A stretch of 19,880 bases of DNA, from contig CAIPMZ010000063.1 in NCBI GenBank assembly GCA_903866285.1, positions 1 to 19,880 of the forward strand. Direction: 5' to 3'. The notes under the pieces were generated by a model. It was given only the letters and a program-made list of their open reading frames with translations, was not told the DNA's origin and ran no database searches. This document shows, one piece after another, positions 12,207 through 19,092 of this stretch. Positions within the stretch are counted from its first letter, which is position 1. Every line of letters starts with the position of its first letter. Made by a program: the position numbers and the translations under genes. Origin of the DNA: an uncultured bacterium (GTDB lineage: Bacteria; Patescibacteriota; Minisyncoccia; Moranbacterales; GWC2-37-73).

Positions 12207-13205
12207 TTATATTTGTTTGTATTTCTTCAAATCATTTTCCAGCTCCCTTAGGCTTTCAAATTTTTCAAGTTTTCCTTGCTTAGCTTTAAATTTCTCAAAT
12301 TCTTTTTCAGCTTTTTGCACCGCAAGGTCGTGAGATATTTTTCCGTAACCGACAAGAATTTCCTTTTTATTCATTTGGAGAATTAAATCAAGTCTTTGAA
12401 TCCAGTCAGCCATTTTCATCGGAATTTGATTTTGTGCCATACTCTCAGCAAAAGCAAGGTATTGTTCAACAATAAGTCCTAGCGTTTTTATTTCATTTTC
12501 ATCAAGATAATTTTTGGCAATGCTTACATCCTGTTTCTTGAGCTGCTTTTCTTTTTTTTTATCGCAAGATTGCATACCTAAAAATGATTTTCGGCTATTC
12601 GTTCGGCTATGCACCAACTCTGCAGCTGTTTGCTGGCTTATCGCCCAAAGAAGCTTGTTTTGTACGGTTTGAAAAAATAAAATCGTAGTTTCAATTTGAG
12701 GGTCATAATCAAGAGAGGTGGTATAAATATCTTTGATTTTTTGATAAAAAATTCGTTCTGAAAGTCTGATTTCCCTAAGCCTGACTTGCAGCTTATCAAA
12801 ATATTCCGTTGTTCTGCCTGATTTTAATTTTTCTTCATTAAGTGAAAATCCCTGCAAGAGATATTCTTTGAGTCTTTGGGTTGCCCAAGTGCGAAATTGG
12901 GTGCCACGCAGCGAGTTAACACGATATCCGATAGAGATAACAGCTTCAAGATTATAGTGCTTTACGGTGTAATTTTTTCCGTCACTGGCAGTTACCGAGA
13001 AATCCTCGGTAACTGCTTTTTCGCTCAATTCAGCCACTTTGAAGATATTTTTGAGATGCAGTCCGATATTATCAGCGCTACAATCAAAAAGCTGCGCCAT
13101 GGATTTCTGTGAAAGCCAAATACTCTCATCTTTCATGAGCGTATCAACGGCAATTTTTCCATCTTCTGTTTTATAGATAATAATTTTTACTTCCTCATTT
13201 GGCAT
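12207..13205 (-). CDS. RhuM-family accessory protein
   Basis: A 332-residue protein of the virulence RhuM family, named from a Salmonella pathogenicity-island gene of unclear function. The opening (VKIIIYKTEDGKIAVDTLMKDE, then IWLSQKSMAQLF) and the central stretches NLEAVISIGYRVNS and RGTQFRTWATQRLKEYLLQG are typical of the family and resemble the Bro/KilA-type DNA-associated domains of phages. The C-terminal half is helical and charged, with a lysine-rich coiled coil at the end. Family members often sit in mobile or restriction islands. Here it lies between ftsI (51-bp gap) and murF (45-bp gap), same strand, with no terminator, so it would be transcribed with essential wall genes. No transposase or direct repeat was seen around it. 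Confidence 0.85.
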   Translation of the reverse strand: MPNEEVKIIIYKTEDGKIAVDTLMKDESIWLSQKSMAQLFDCSADNIGLHLKNIFKVAELSEKAVTEDFSVTASDGKNYTVKHYNLEAVISIGYRVNSLRGTQFRTWATQRLKEYLLQGFSLNEEKLKSGRTTEYFDKLQVRLREIRLSERIFYQKIKDIYTTSLDYDPQIETTILFFQTVQNKLLWAISQQTAAELVHSRTNSRKSFLGMQSCDKKKEKQLKKQDVSIAKNYLDENEIKTLGLIVEQYLAFAESMAQNQIPMKMADWIQRLDLILQMNKKEILVGYGKISHDLAVQKAEKEFEKFKAKQGKLEKFESLRELENDLKKYKQI

Positions 13206-13256
13206 ATTTTTTTCAATTATTCCTAGCCAGTATTTCCCATTAATTCAAGTTTTAAC

Positions 13257-15167
13257 TTAGTCTCCTGACGTAATTATTTTTACATTGCCGATTTTTAACT
13301 GGGCCTTGTCTATTTTCTTAGCTTCGACTGGAGCCGGCCCAACGGTTGCCGTTGGCACAATCGCTAGCGGGTCAATGCCATTTTTATAGGTATTATACAT
13401 CGGGCTAGTGGTTGGATCCTCAGTTGGCTTAACCTTATAGTATTCAAGCAGAAATTTCATCACCTGTCCAAAGGTCGGCGCGGCCGAAGATTCAGCCCAT
13501 TCTACCCCTCTTGGATTAACAATTTTAACTAAGACTACAAACTGCGGAGCATTAATTGGGGCATACCCCCCAAAAGAGCCAATATTAGTACCCTCAGCAT
13601 AACCTTTTGCGCCAACTTTCGCAATTTGAGCCGTTCCCGTTTTTCCGCCGACTAAATAACCTGGCACGTCTGCTCGCTTGCCATGGCCATTGATAACCAC
13701 ACTCCTGAGCATCTCGCCCATTTGACTAGCTGTCTTTTCGGAAACAACCTGGCGAACCTCTTGAGGCTCAACTTGCTGAACTTTACCATCTGAATATTTA
13801 AAACTTTCAACAAGCTGCGGTTTCATCAACACTCCACCGTTAGCCAAGGCGCCATAGGCAGTTGCCAATTGAAGAGGCGTAACTGAAATTCCCTGACCAA
13901 AGGCTGCGGTAAAAAAATTAATCGTTACTTTAGGATTATTTAAATTTAAGACGTTTCCACTTAATTCCCCTGGCAATTCGATTCCGGTCTTCTGACCAAA
14001 GCCAAACCTTTTGACGTAATCAGCAAAAAGTTTATTCCCAACTAATTTTTCAATGTAAATCACGCCGGTATTTAGAGATTTTTCCAGCACCTGCGTCATT
14101 GTCTGGACGCCATTGGCTTTTAAATCTGAATTGCGAATCGAATAGCCCGCCTCATTCACAACGCCCGTATCGACGTAGGTTGAGGTTGGGGTAATTTTTT
14201 CGCTATCTAGTCCAATTGCTTCGGTAAACGCTTTAAAAACTGAACCCGATTCATATTGTTCACTAATAGCAGGATTGCTAAAAGTTGAAATATCTTCGGT
14301 TTTTGAAAATTCATTAGGATTAAAACTCGGTTGATTCGCCATCGCTAAAATTTTTCCAGTTTTAACCTCCATCACTAAGACCGTTCCGCTGTCAGCGCTA
14401 AATTTTTCCATCGCGCGCTTTAGAATTTTCTCAACTTCAAACTGCACGGTATGATTAATCGTCAAAACTAAATCCACTCCATTTTGGGCAGGATTAATAG
14501 CTCGATCAGAAATTGAAATCCAGCGACCCCGAGAATCACCTTCCTGCGTTAACTTCCCGGCTGCTCCTTTTAATTCCTTTTCCCAAAAAGCTTCCAAGCC
14601 GTACATCCCTTTTTGCTGCTCACCATTAGAGCCAACAAAACCAACTAACTGCGAAGCTAATTCTCCACCAGGATAATACCTAAAACTTTCCGGAGTCAAA
14701 TAAACTCCAGCCAATTTGGCCTCTTTAATTTTAGAAACTTCTTCCTCCGAGAGCTTATGTTTAAGCACTTCAAACATACTCTGCTGGTCGCTTAACTTTT
14801 CTTTTAAACGATTTTGCTCTAAACCTAGACTTGTCGCAAGTGCTTCAACGGTCGCCGCTAAATCTTTTAGCTCGCTCGGGACGGCGTAAGCCATTTGGAG
14901 TTGCCGATTAACTGCCAAGGGATAAGTATCATTTTCATCTTGCAAAAAAATTTCTCCCCGGTTGGCAATGATTGCCGTGGTACTATCATGTTGATTTTCC
15001 GCTAAGGCCACGTAATTTTGATGCCTTAAAACCTGCAGGACATAAAGTTTTCCAATAATACTCAGCCCGATAAACAAGATGAAAAAAGCCAGTCCGTGCA
15101 ATCTCCATTTTTTTTCAGAAGCTGGCTTTTCCTTTCGGCTTGGTTTTATCGGTCTTAGTTGTTTCAT
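13257..15167 (-). CDS. ftsI: Division transpeptidase, penicillin-binding protein of the FtsI/PBP2 class
   Basis: Septal peptidoglycan transpeptidase. In the numbering of the longest frame (GTG at 15191, 644 residues) there is a membrane helix at 32-53, a pedestal domain with the conserved RG(E)IFL segment (78-83), and a transpeptidase domain with S317-V-F-K (active-site serine), S372-L-N and K517-T-G-T-A-Q. All three motifs are intact. The C-terminal tail (about 590-644) is Pro/Val/Thr-rich and has no PASTA repeats. I prefer the ATG at 15167, which removes eight residues; neither start has a clear ribosome-binding site. It follows the ftsL-like gene closely, the usual order for this cluster. 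Confidence 0.93.
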   Translation of the reverse strand: MKQLRPIKPSRKEKPASEKKWRLHGLAFFILFIGLSIIGKLYVLQVLRHQNYVALAENQHDSTTAIIANRGEIFLQDENDTYPLAVNRQLQMAYAVPSELKDLAATVEALATSLGLEQNRLKEKLSDQQSMFEVLKHKLSEEEVSKIKEAKLAGVYLTPESFRYYPGGELASQLVGFVGSNGEQQKGMYGLEAFWEKELKGAAGKLTQEGDSRGRWISISDRAINPAQNGVDLVLTINHTVQFEVEKILKRAMEKFSADSGTVLVMEVKTGKILAMANQPSFNPNEFSKTEDISTFSNPAISEQYESGSVFKAFTEAIGLDSEKITPTSTYVDTGVVNEAGYSIRNSDLKANGVQTMTQVLEKSLNTGVIYIEKLVGNKLFADYVKRFGFGQKTGIELPGELSGNVLNLNNPKVTINFFTAAFGQGISVTPLQLATAYGALANGGVLMKPQLVESFKYSDGKVQQVEPQEVRQVVSEKTASQMGEMLRSVVINGHGKRADVPGYLVGGKTGTAQIAKVGAKGYAEGTNIGSFGGYAPINAPQFVVLVKIVNPRGVEWAESSAAPTFGQVMKFLLEYYKVKPTEDPTTSPMYNTYKNGIDPLAIVPTATVGPAPVEAKKIDKAQLKIGNVKIITSGD

Positions 15168-15207
15168 AGCTAACAATTTAAGCGTAAACACGCAAGTTTC
15201 AATAATT

Positions 15208-15609
15208 TCAATTTTTCAGTTTTACGTGATTTGTTGCGTAAGCAACGGCCGGACTTTCTTCAAGGTAAATAACGTTTTGAGCAGAAACCATATTGAGATC
15301 CTTCGATAATTCCTCGATACGATAAAGCGACTTAACTTGGGCCTGACGAATTCGCAAGGATTCATTCTCGGCTTTCTCCTTAGCAATTTCCTTTTCTACT
15401 CGGCCAATAGCAATCCCCTTTGTGGCCGTTTGGTTAATGCAATAAACGTAAAAGACGCCCGAGAAGACGGCGCATATCAGGACAACGAAGACAGGATTAA
15501 TAAACCCAGCCGTACTCTGACTTAATTGGATCGTTGGCTTTATTTTTCTTTTTATGTTTGGCTGCCAGCTAGAAGCTCTGCTCCTAATGACAACGGTTCG
15601 CTTAGTCAT
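15208..15609 (-). CDS. ftsL: FtsL-like division protein
   Basis: A 133-residue single-pass membrane protein. A basic cytoplasmic N-terminus (KRKIKP) leads to a membrane helix at about 39-60 (VFVVLICAVFSGVFYVYCI), then a coiled coil (VEKEIAKEKAENESLRIRQ) and a short extracellular tail. This is the FtsL/DivIC (septum-formation initiator) layout, which bridges other divisome proteins outside the membrane. Sequence conservation in this family is too low for a firm name; position between rsmH and ftsI makes ftsL the best call. The short motif SLYRIEELSKDLNMV resembles the 'iE..A..lGm' end of FtsL proteins. Confidence 0.75.
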   Translation of the reverse strand: MTKRTVVIRSRASSWQPNIKRKIKPTIQLSQSTAGFINPVFVVLICAVFSGVFYVYCINQTATKGIAIGRVEKEIAKEKAENESLRIRQAQVKSLYRIEELSKDLNMVSAQNVIYLEESPAVAYATNHVKLKN

Positions 15610-15650
15610 TTCTCGTGGTTCCCCCCAGAGAAATAAAAAATTATAACTTC

Positions 15651-15756
15651 TGTCATCCTGAATTTATTTCAGGATCTCTCTTATAGAGAATAAACTGAAA
15701 CAAAGAAAGTAGCTTCCGAAACCCTCCAAAGGCGGACAGGCAAATTCAGCATGACA
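15651..15756. mobile_element. 106-bp element with 16-bp terminal inverted repeats
   Basis: The left end TGTCATCCTGAATTTA (15651-15666) and the right end (reverse complement TGTCATGCTGAATTTG, 15741-15756) match at 14 of 16 positions. The left end itself folds as TCCTGAA/TTCAGGA. No coding capacity. It looks like a MITE or a palindromic intergenic repeat sitting between rsmH and the ftsL-like gene. No clear target-site duplication was found. Confidence 0.6.
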
Positions 15757-15765
15757 TTTTTTAAC

Positions 15766-16716
15766 TTACACTTTTTCCACAACTCTTAGCTTCGCACTCC
15801 GAGCTCGAGGATTTTCCTCTAGCTCAGCTTCACTGGCTATGATCGGTTTGCGAGTGATAATTTTAACGATTGGTTTGTTATCACATCTGCACTGTGGAAA
15901 CTCCGGCGGGCAAATACATCCCCTTGCATTTTCCCGAAACCAATTTTTAATTAAGGCGTCTTCACCGGAGTGAAAGGCGATAATCGCTAGTCGCCCACCA
16001 GGCTTTAAAACTTCAATCGCCTGGAAAAGAAACAACCGCAGAGACTCAAGCTCTTGATTTGTTTCCATTCTCAGCGCTTGAAAAGTTTTCGTGGCGCAGT
16101 GGATTTTTTTTCTTTTATAAGAACCAGGCACTGCCGACTCAATAATTGAAACTAATTGTGAGGTCCGCCCTATTTTTTCTTGCCCGCGAACTTCTACAAT
16201 TTTTCTCGCAATTGAACTGGCATATTGCTCATCCCCATATTCTCTTAGAACTCGCGTCAGCTCTGCTTGTGAATATTCATTGACAATCTCCTGCGCTGTA
16301 AGTTTTGCGGTCATATTCATCCGCATATCCAAAGGCGCATCCCCCATGAAACTGATTCCCCTATCAGTGTCCGCGAGTTGATCGGAAGAAATTCCTAAAT
16401 CCGCCAAAATTGCGTCAACTTGATTTATCGCCAAAGAAGTTAGGCTATCTTTTAGCGTTGAAAAATTTTGATTAACCAATAAAATTTCGGTTTTCAAATT
16501 TTCTAAGCTACCCAGCTTCATTTGCTTTTTAAATCTCGCAATCGCAGTCTGGTCTTGATCGAAAGCAATTAACTTACCGCTCTTTCCAATTTTATTTACA
16601 ACTAACTTACTATGCCCACCACCACCTAAGGTTGCGTCCACCACGGTCATCCCAGCTTTTAATTTCAGCGCTTCAACTGTTTCAGCAAGTAAGACGGTTT
16701 TATGAATAGTCTGCAT
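15766..16716 (-). CDS. rsmH: 16S rRNA (cytosine-1402-N4)-methyltransferase
   Basis: SAM-dependent methylase that modifies C1402 in the ribosomal P site; encoded in division clusters of most bacteria. The N-terminal HKTVLLAE, the SAM motif VVDATLGGGGHS, GISFMGDAPLDMRM, the Cys-rich CICPPEFPQCRC segment and the C-terminal NPRARSAKLRVVEKV are all family hallmarks. The normally conserved FHSLEDR appears as FHSGEDA, a small departure near the active site. The longest frame starts at a TTG (16740) inside a low-complexity AAATTGG run. The ATG at 16716 (MQTIHKTVLLAE) gives 316 residues and the canonical N-terminus, so it is the better start. Confidence 0.96.
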   Translation of the reverse strand: MQTIHKTVLLAETVEALKLKAGMTVVDATLGGGGHSKLVVNKIGKSGKLIAFDQDQTAIARFKKQMKLGSLENLKTEILLVNQNFSTLKDSLTSLAINQVDAILADLGISSDQLADTDRGISFMGDAPLDMRMNMTAKLTAQEIVNEYSQAELTRVLREYGDEQYASSIARKIVEVRGQEKIGRTSQLVSIIESAVPGSYKRKKIHCATKTFQALRMETNQELESLRLFLFQAIEVLKPGGRLAIIAFHSGEDALIKNWFRENARGCICPPEFPQCRCDNKPIVKIITRKPIIASEAELEENPRARSAKLRVVEKV

Positions 16717-16828
16717 TAATTTCCAATTTCCAATTTTCAATTTTCAGTCAATTTTCAATGGAATAATTTTCAAACATTTTAATTTTAAAAATTCATCGTA
16801 AATTGTGAATTGTAAATTGTAAATTTTC
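16717..16828. repeat. mraZ-rsmH gap of CAATTTTC-type words
   Basis: No gene. The plus strand shows CCAATTTCCAATTTTCAATT words near 16721-16745 and partly complementary GAATTGTAAATTGTAAATT words near 16807-16826, a loose AT-rich inverted array. Confidence 0.4.
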
Positions 16829-17263
16829 TTAGTATATTCCCAACTTGCCCAATTGTTCGGCCACCTCGGCGCTATTTTCCTCAGCTTTGTTTCGATATGC
16901 TATCCATTTCGCTTCATCCCAGATTTCTAATCTATTGAAAAGCCCAGCCACTGTCACAGATTTATTTAATCCAGCATACTCCTTGAGATAATCTGGCAAC
17001 AAAATCCTTCCCTGACTATCGATATCGCTATCAACAGCACCAGCTAGCATCAACCGCACAAAGCTTCTCGTTGAGGATTCTCCCATTGGAAGATTCCCAA
17101 GTTTTTCCGCCAATGCTTTCCAAGTTTTCAAAGGATAAACAAATAAGCATTTATCTAATCCCCGCGTTACCACCACTTGCGCCCCAAGCTCCTTGCGAAA
17201 CTTCGAAGGAAGCGCCAAGCGCTTTTTAGGATCGACATTGTGTTGGTATTCTCCGATAAACAT
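16829..17263 (-). CDS. mraZ: Transcriptional regulator MraZ
   Basis: A 144-residue MraZ with two AbrB-like swapped-hairpin domains. The first begins MFIGEYQHNVDPKKRLALPSKFR, the second contains GAVDSDIDSQGRILLPDYL, each with the family's D-x-x-(K/G)-R-(L/I)-x-(L/I)-P signature. MraZ proteins form ring oligomers that bind tandem GTG-containing boxes at the promoter of the division cluster and usually repress it. Exactly such boxes are found upstream (17381-17451). It is the first gene of the cluster. The leader of nearly 150 nt contains inverted TAGCTT/AAGCTA words and a small hairpin AGATTTT/AAAATCT. Confidence 0.97.
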   Translation of the reverse strand: MFIGEYQHNVDPKKRLALPSKFRKELGAQVVVTRGLDKCLFVYPLKTWKALAEKLGNLPMGESSTRSFVRLMLAGAVDSDIDSQGRILLPDYLKEYAGLNKSVTVAGLFNRLEIWDEAKWIAYRNKAEENSAEVAEQLGKLGIY

Positions 17264-17380
17264 AAATAGCTGTTAGGTTTTAGCTTCTTTAGCTTTTAGC
17301 CTTCTACCTTTTTAGATTTTTAAAATCTATTTTCTTTTTCTAAAAGATAGTGAAGCTAAAAGCTATTTCCTATTGTTAAT

Positions 17381-17451
17381 TCCCCACTTTGTTCCACTTA
17401 GCTACACTGTAATGCAATTCTACTCCACCCACTGGCACTCGTCAACACTTT
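17381..17451 (-). promoter_or_regulatory. Six MraZ boxes in two phased triplets
   Basis: Reading the minus strand, GTG occurs every 10 bp in AAAGTGTTGA, CGAGTGCCAG, TGGGTGGAGT (17451-17422), then after 11 bp in ACAGTGTAGC, TAAGTGGAAC, AAAGTGGGGA (17410-17381). On the plus strand CAC starts at 17385, 17395, 17405, 17426, 17436 and 17446. The gap between triplets is 21 bp, two helical turns, so all six boxes face one side. Triplet one covers the -35 and spacer; triplet two covers the transcript start. Confidence 0.8.
17417..17445 (-). promoter_or_regulatory. Promoter of the division cluster (PmraZ)
   Basis: Minus-strand TTGACG (17440-17445), a 17-bp spacer and TAGAAT (17417-17422), a good sigma70 promoter. 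The transcript would start near 17410, about 147 nt before mraZ. Confidence 0.8.
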
Positions 17452-17456
17452 GTCAA

Positions 17457-17492
17457 AAATAAAAGCTAGGGCTTTAATAAGCCATCGCTTTT
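17457..17492 (-). terminator. Terminator insulating PmraZ from upstream transcription
   Basis: Minus-strand two-part stem: AAAAGC/GCTTTT outside, GGCTT/AAGCC inside, separated by a symmetric 3+3 internal loop, with a T-rich end. It stops just before the -35 of the mraZ promoter. Confidence 0.6.
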
Positions 17493-17494
17493 AG

Positions 17495-17503
17495 TTATCC
17501 ACA
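17495..17503 (+). other. Perfect DnaA box
   Basis: TTATCCACA matches the strongest consensus DnaA site exactly. Only one is seen in this gap, flanked by a terminator and the octamer minisatellite. A single box does not make an origin. Confidence 0.5.
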
Positions 17504-17509
17504 GGGCAT

Positions 17510-17666
17510 AAGCATATAAACATGTAATCATCTAAGCATACAATCATATAAGCATGTAAGCATATAGACACATAAGCATGTAAGCATGTAAGCATGTAAG
17601 CATGTAATCATGTAATCGTATAGACACATCAGCATATAAACATGTAAGCATGCGAGTATATAAGCA
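17510..17666. repeat. Minisatellite of an 8-bp unit, about 19.6 copies
   Basis: The plus strand reads as consecutive octamers of consensus AAGCATGT. Five units are exact (17574-17605 and 17550-17557); the others differ by one to four bases (AAACATGT, AATCATGT, AGACACAT, AAGCATAT). The register is unbroken from 17510 to 17666. An open frame on the minus strand across it is an artefact of the repeat. Confidence 0.9.
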
Positions 17667-17670
17667 AACA

Positions 17671-17704
17671 AAAAAATACCCTCGCAAAAATGCGAGGGTA
17701 TTTT
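17671..17704 (-). terminator. Strong terminator of the rplJ-rplL unit
   Basis: A 14-bp perfect stem AAAATACCCTCGCA/TGCGAGGGTATTTT with a 4-nt loop, followed on the minus strand by TTTTTTTG. Confidence 0.92.
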
Positions 17705-17750
17705 AAGATATTGGACAACAAATTTGAATTTATTATCTAGCGTAGTGAGA

Positions 17751-17782
17751 GAAATGAATTCGCCAGATGGAGAATTCATTTC
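17751..17782. other. 11-bp hairpin downstream of rplL
   Basis: GAAATGAATTC (17751-17761) and GAATTCATTTC (17772-17782) pair perfectly around a 10-nt loop. No T-run follows. It lies between the terminator and the three-way junction, so it may be an RNA stabiliser or part of a palindromic repeat. Confidence 0.55.
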
Positions 17783-17800
17783 CGAACGAGCGACGATAAC

Positions 17801-17900
17801 AAAAGGTTTAATACCTCACCGATTTTATCGGTGTGAGCCCAAAGGGTCCAGGGCCTGCCTACCAGTAGGTAGGCTTGCCCTGGGGTATTAATAACCTTTT
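17801..17900 (-). ncRNA. Structured 3'-UTR element, predicted three-way junction
   Basis: An outer stem joins AAAAGGTTTAATACC (17801-17815) to GGTATTAATAACCTTTT (884-900 of this kb), with a 2-nt bulge. Inside are two hairpins: CACCGAT/ATCGGTG (17817-17833, loop TTT) and a longer stem, CCAGGGC/GCCCTGG with GCCTACC/GGTAGGC (17848-17883, loop AGTA). The structure fills 100 bp and its last bases overlap the rplL stop codon. It could protect the 3' end of a very abundant mRNA, or be a transposable palindromic repeat. Confidence 0.5.
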
Positions 17901-18306
17901 ATTTCAAAGTTACGGTTGCGCCAGCTTCTTCCAATTTCTTTTTAATTTCTTCAGCTTGAGCTTTAGCAACTTTTTCTTTGATTACTTTTGGAGCTGCATC
18001 AACTAGGTCTTTAGCTTCTTTTAGTCCAAGCCCAGTGATTTCGCGAACAGCTTTAATCACGTTGATTTTTTGTCCACCAACAGTTGTAACCTCAACATCA
18101 AAATCAGATTTCTCTTCAGCTGCTTCAGCAGCGGCGACAGGAGCAGCTCCCATCATCATTGGAGCGGCTGCAGAAACACCGAATTTTTCTTCCAAAACTT
18201 TCACCAGTTCAGAAAGATCAAGCACGCTCATTTTTTCAATTTCACCAACAAGTTTTTCAAACTTTGCAGGCACCACAACTTCTTTTTTTTCTTCAGTCAT
18301 AGACAT
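17899..18306 (-). CDS. rplL: Ribosomal protein bL12 (L7/L12)
   Basis: Stalk protein of the large subunit, which recruits translation GTPases. The N-terminal dimerisation domain (KFEKLVGEIEKMSVLDLSEL) is followed by an Ala/Met/Glu-rich hinge (about 47-66, APMMMGAAPVAAAEAAEE) and the conserved C-terminal domain (EKSDFDVEV, KINVIKAVREITGLGLKEAKDLV). It is 135 residues, slightly longer than usual because of a seven- to nine-residue N-terminal extension. Two ATGs compete (18306 and 18300); neither has a clear ribosome-binding site. It follows rplJ, the standard order, and its stop codon lies inside a structured RNA element. Confidence 0.97.
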   Translation of the reverse strand: MSMTEEKKEVVVPAKFEKLVGEIEKMSVLDLSELVKVLEEKFGVSAAAPMMMGAAPVAAAEAAEEKSDFDVEVTTVGGQKINVIKAVREITGLGLKEAKDLVDAAPKVIKEKVAKAQAEEIKKKLEEAGATVTLK

Positions 18307-18448
18307 TAGGTTTTAGGTTTTAGCTTCACTAGCTTATAGCGAAGACAAAGACTAAAATATATTTTAATTAATTTATCATTCAATATCCTAAAAGCTAACA
18401 AGTTTACCCTGTGGCAAATGCCATTGGGGCTATCAGCTATAAGCTAAT
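18307..18448. repeat. rplJ-rplL gap with inverted TAGCTT words
   Basis: No gene. GGTTTTAGCTTC and CTAGCTTATAGC (18311-18340) are mirrored by CCTAAAAGCTAAC and GCTATAAGCTAATC (18389-18448), so the gap can fold on itself. A GC-richer patch (CCCTGTGGCAAATGCCATTGGGG) with TGGCAAATGCCA symmetry lies at about 18407-18429. Confidence 0.5.
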
Positions 18449-18970
18449 CTAAGCTTTTTGCTCTTTAACAGCGTTTAATACTTGAACTAATCCGCGCAAG
18501 TTACCAGCCAAAACATTGACGAAGCCAGAGATTGGAGCATTGAGGGTTCCAACCAATTGTCCGAGCAATTGCTCCTTTGAAGGAACTTTAGCTAGCGCCT
18601 TAACCTCAGCCATACTCATCAATTGACTGCCGAGCACCCCACCGAGCATTTTAACGTTCTCGTTAGTTTTGGCAAAAGTATCAATGATTTTGGCAGCTGA
18701 AACTTCATCTTGGTTAGATAAAGACAAAGCAATTTGACCTTCCATCTTTGCAATGCTAGCACCTTCAATACCTGCGTTTTTAAGCGCAATATCAATCAAG
18801 GTTTTTCGCACAACGACATAACTCACCCCAGCTTCGCGCAAAGATTTCTTTAAAATTGTTGCATCTTTAACTTTCAAACCTTTAAAATCAACAAACACTG
18901 CTGATTTAGCTGCTTTAATTTTTTCAGTCAGCTCTTTTACAAGTTCCTGCTTTTGATTTCTTGTTAACAT
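18449..18970 (-). CDS. rplJ: Ribosomal protein uL10
   Basis: Stalk base protein that anchors bL12 dimers and binds 23S rRNA next to uL11. It has the usual length (173 residues). The N-terminal rRNA-binding domain begins with the family stretch LVKELTEKIKAAKSAVFVDFKGLKV, followed by LKKSLREAGVSYVVVRKTL, and the C-terminal helix (ISGFVNVLAGNLRGLVQVLNAVKEQ) binds bL12. It is preceded by an L10-type leader with an attenuator, so L10-L12 probably represses its own transcription or translation. The 278 bp between the attenuator region and rpsP hold no other gene. Confidence 0.97.
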   Translation of the reverse strand: MLTRNQKQELVKELTEKIKAAKSAVFVDFKGLKVKDATILKKSLREAGVSYVVVRKTLIDIALKNAGIEGASIAKMEGQIALSLSNQDEVSAAKIIDTFAKTNENVKMLGGVLGSQLMSMAEVKALAKVPSKEQLLGQLVGTLNAPISGFVNVLAGNLRGLVQVLNAVKEQKA

Positions 18971-19092
18971 TTGTGTCTTCTACGAATTACGAACACATAC
19001 GAATGTACGAAAGTATTCTAGCTTAAATTTTATAATTAAATAAGCTAAACCTGTATTCGTATATTCGTAATGATTCGTATTTCGTAGGGATT
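18971..19092. repeat. rplJ leader with inverted TACGAAT words
   Basis: CTACGAAATACGAATCATTA-type words near the attenuator are mirrored by TTCGTAATTCGTAG near rplJ, with a central AGCTTA/TAAGCT pair. The whole 120 nt can fold as one long imperfect hairpin between the attenuator and the start codon. Confidence 0.5.

Noticed and set aside
12207..13205. Insertion sequence carrying the RhuM gene
   Set aside because: No transposase, terminal inverted repeats or target duplication could be found at its edges.
17510..17666. CRISPR-like array
   Set aside because: The repeats are contiguous octamers without spacers; no cas1 or cas2 genes are present. The Cas4-like protein is 16 kb away and alone.
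17457..17666. Replication origin
   Set aside because: There is one DnaA box only, no dnaA or dnaN nearby, and the octamer is not DnaA-box-like.
17528..17779. Open frame of 83 codons on the minus strand
   Set aside because: It is generated by the octamer repeat and hairpins (CLHVYML-type periodic translation), has no ribosome-binding site and crosses a strong terminator.
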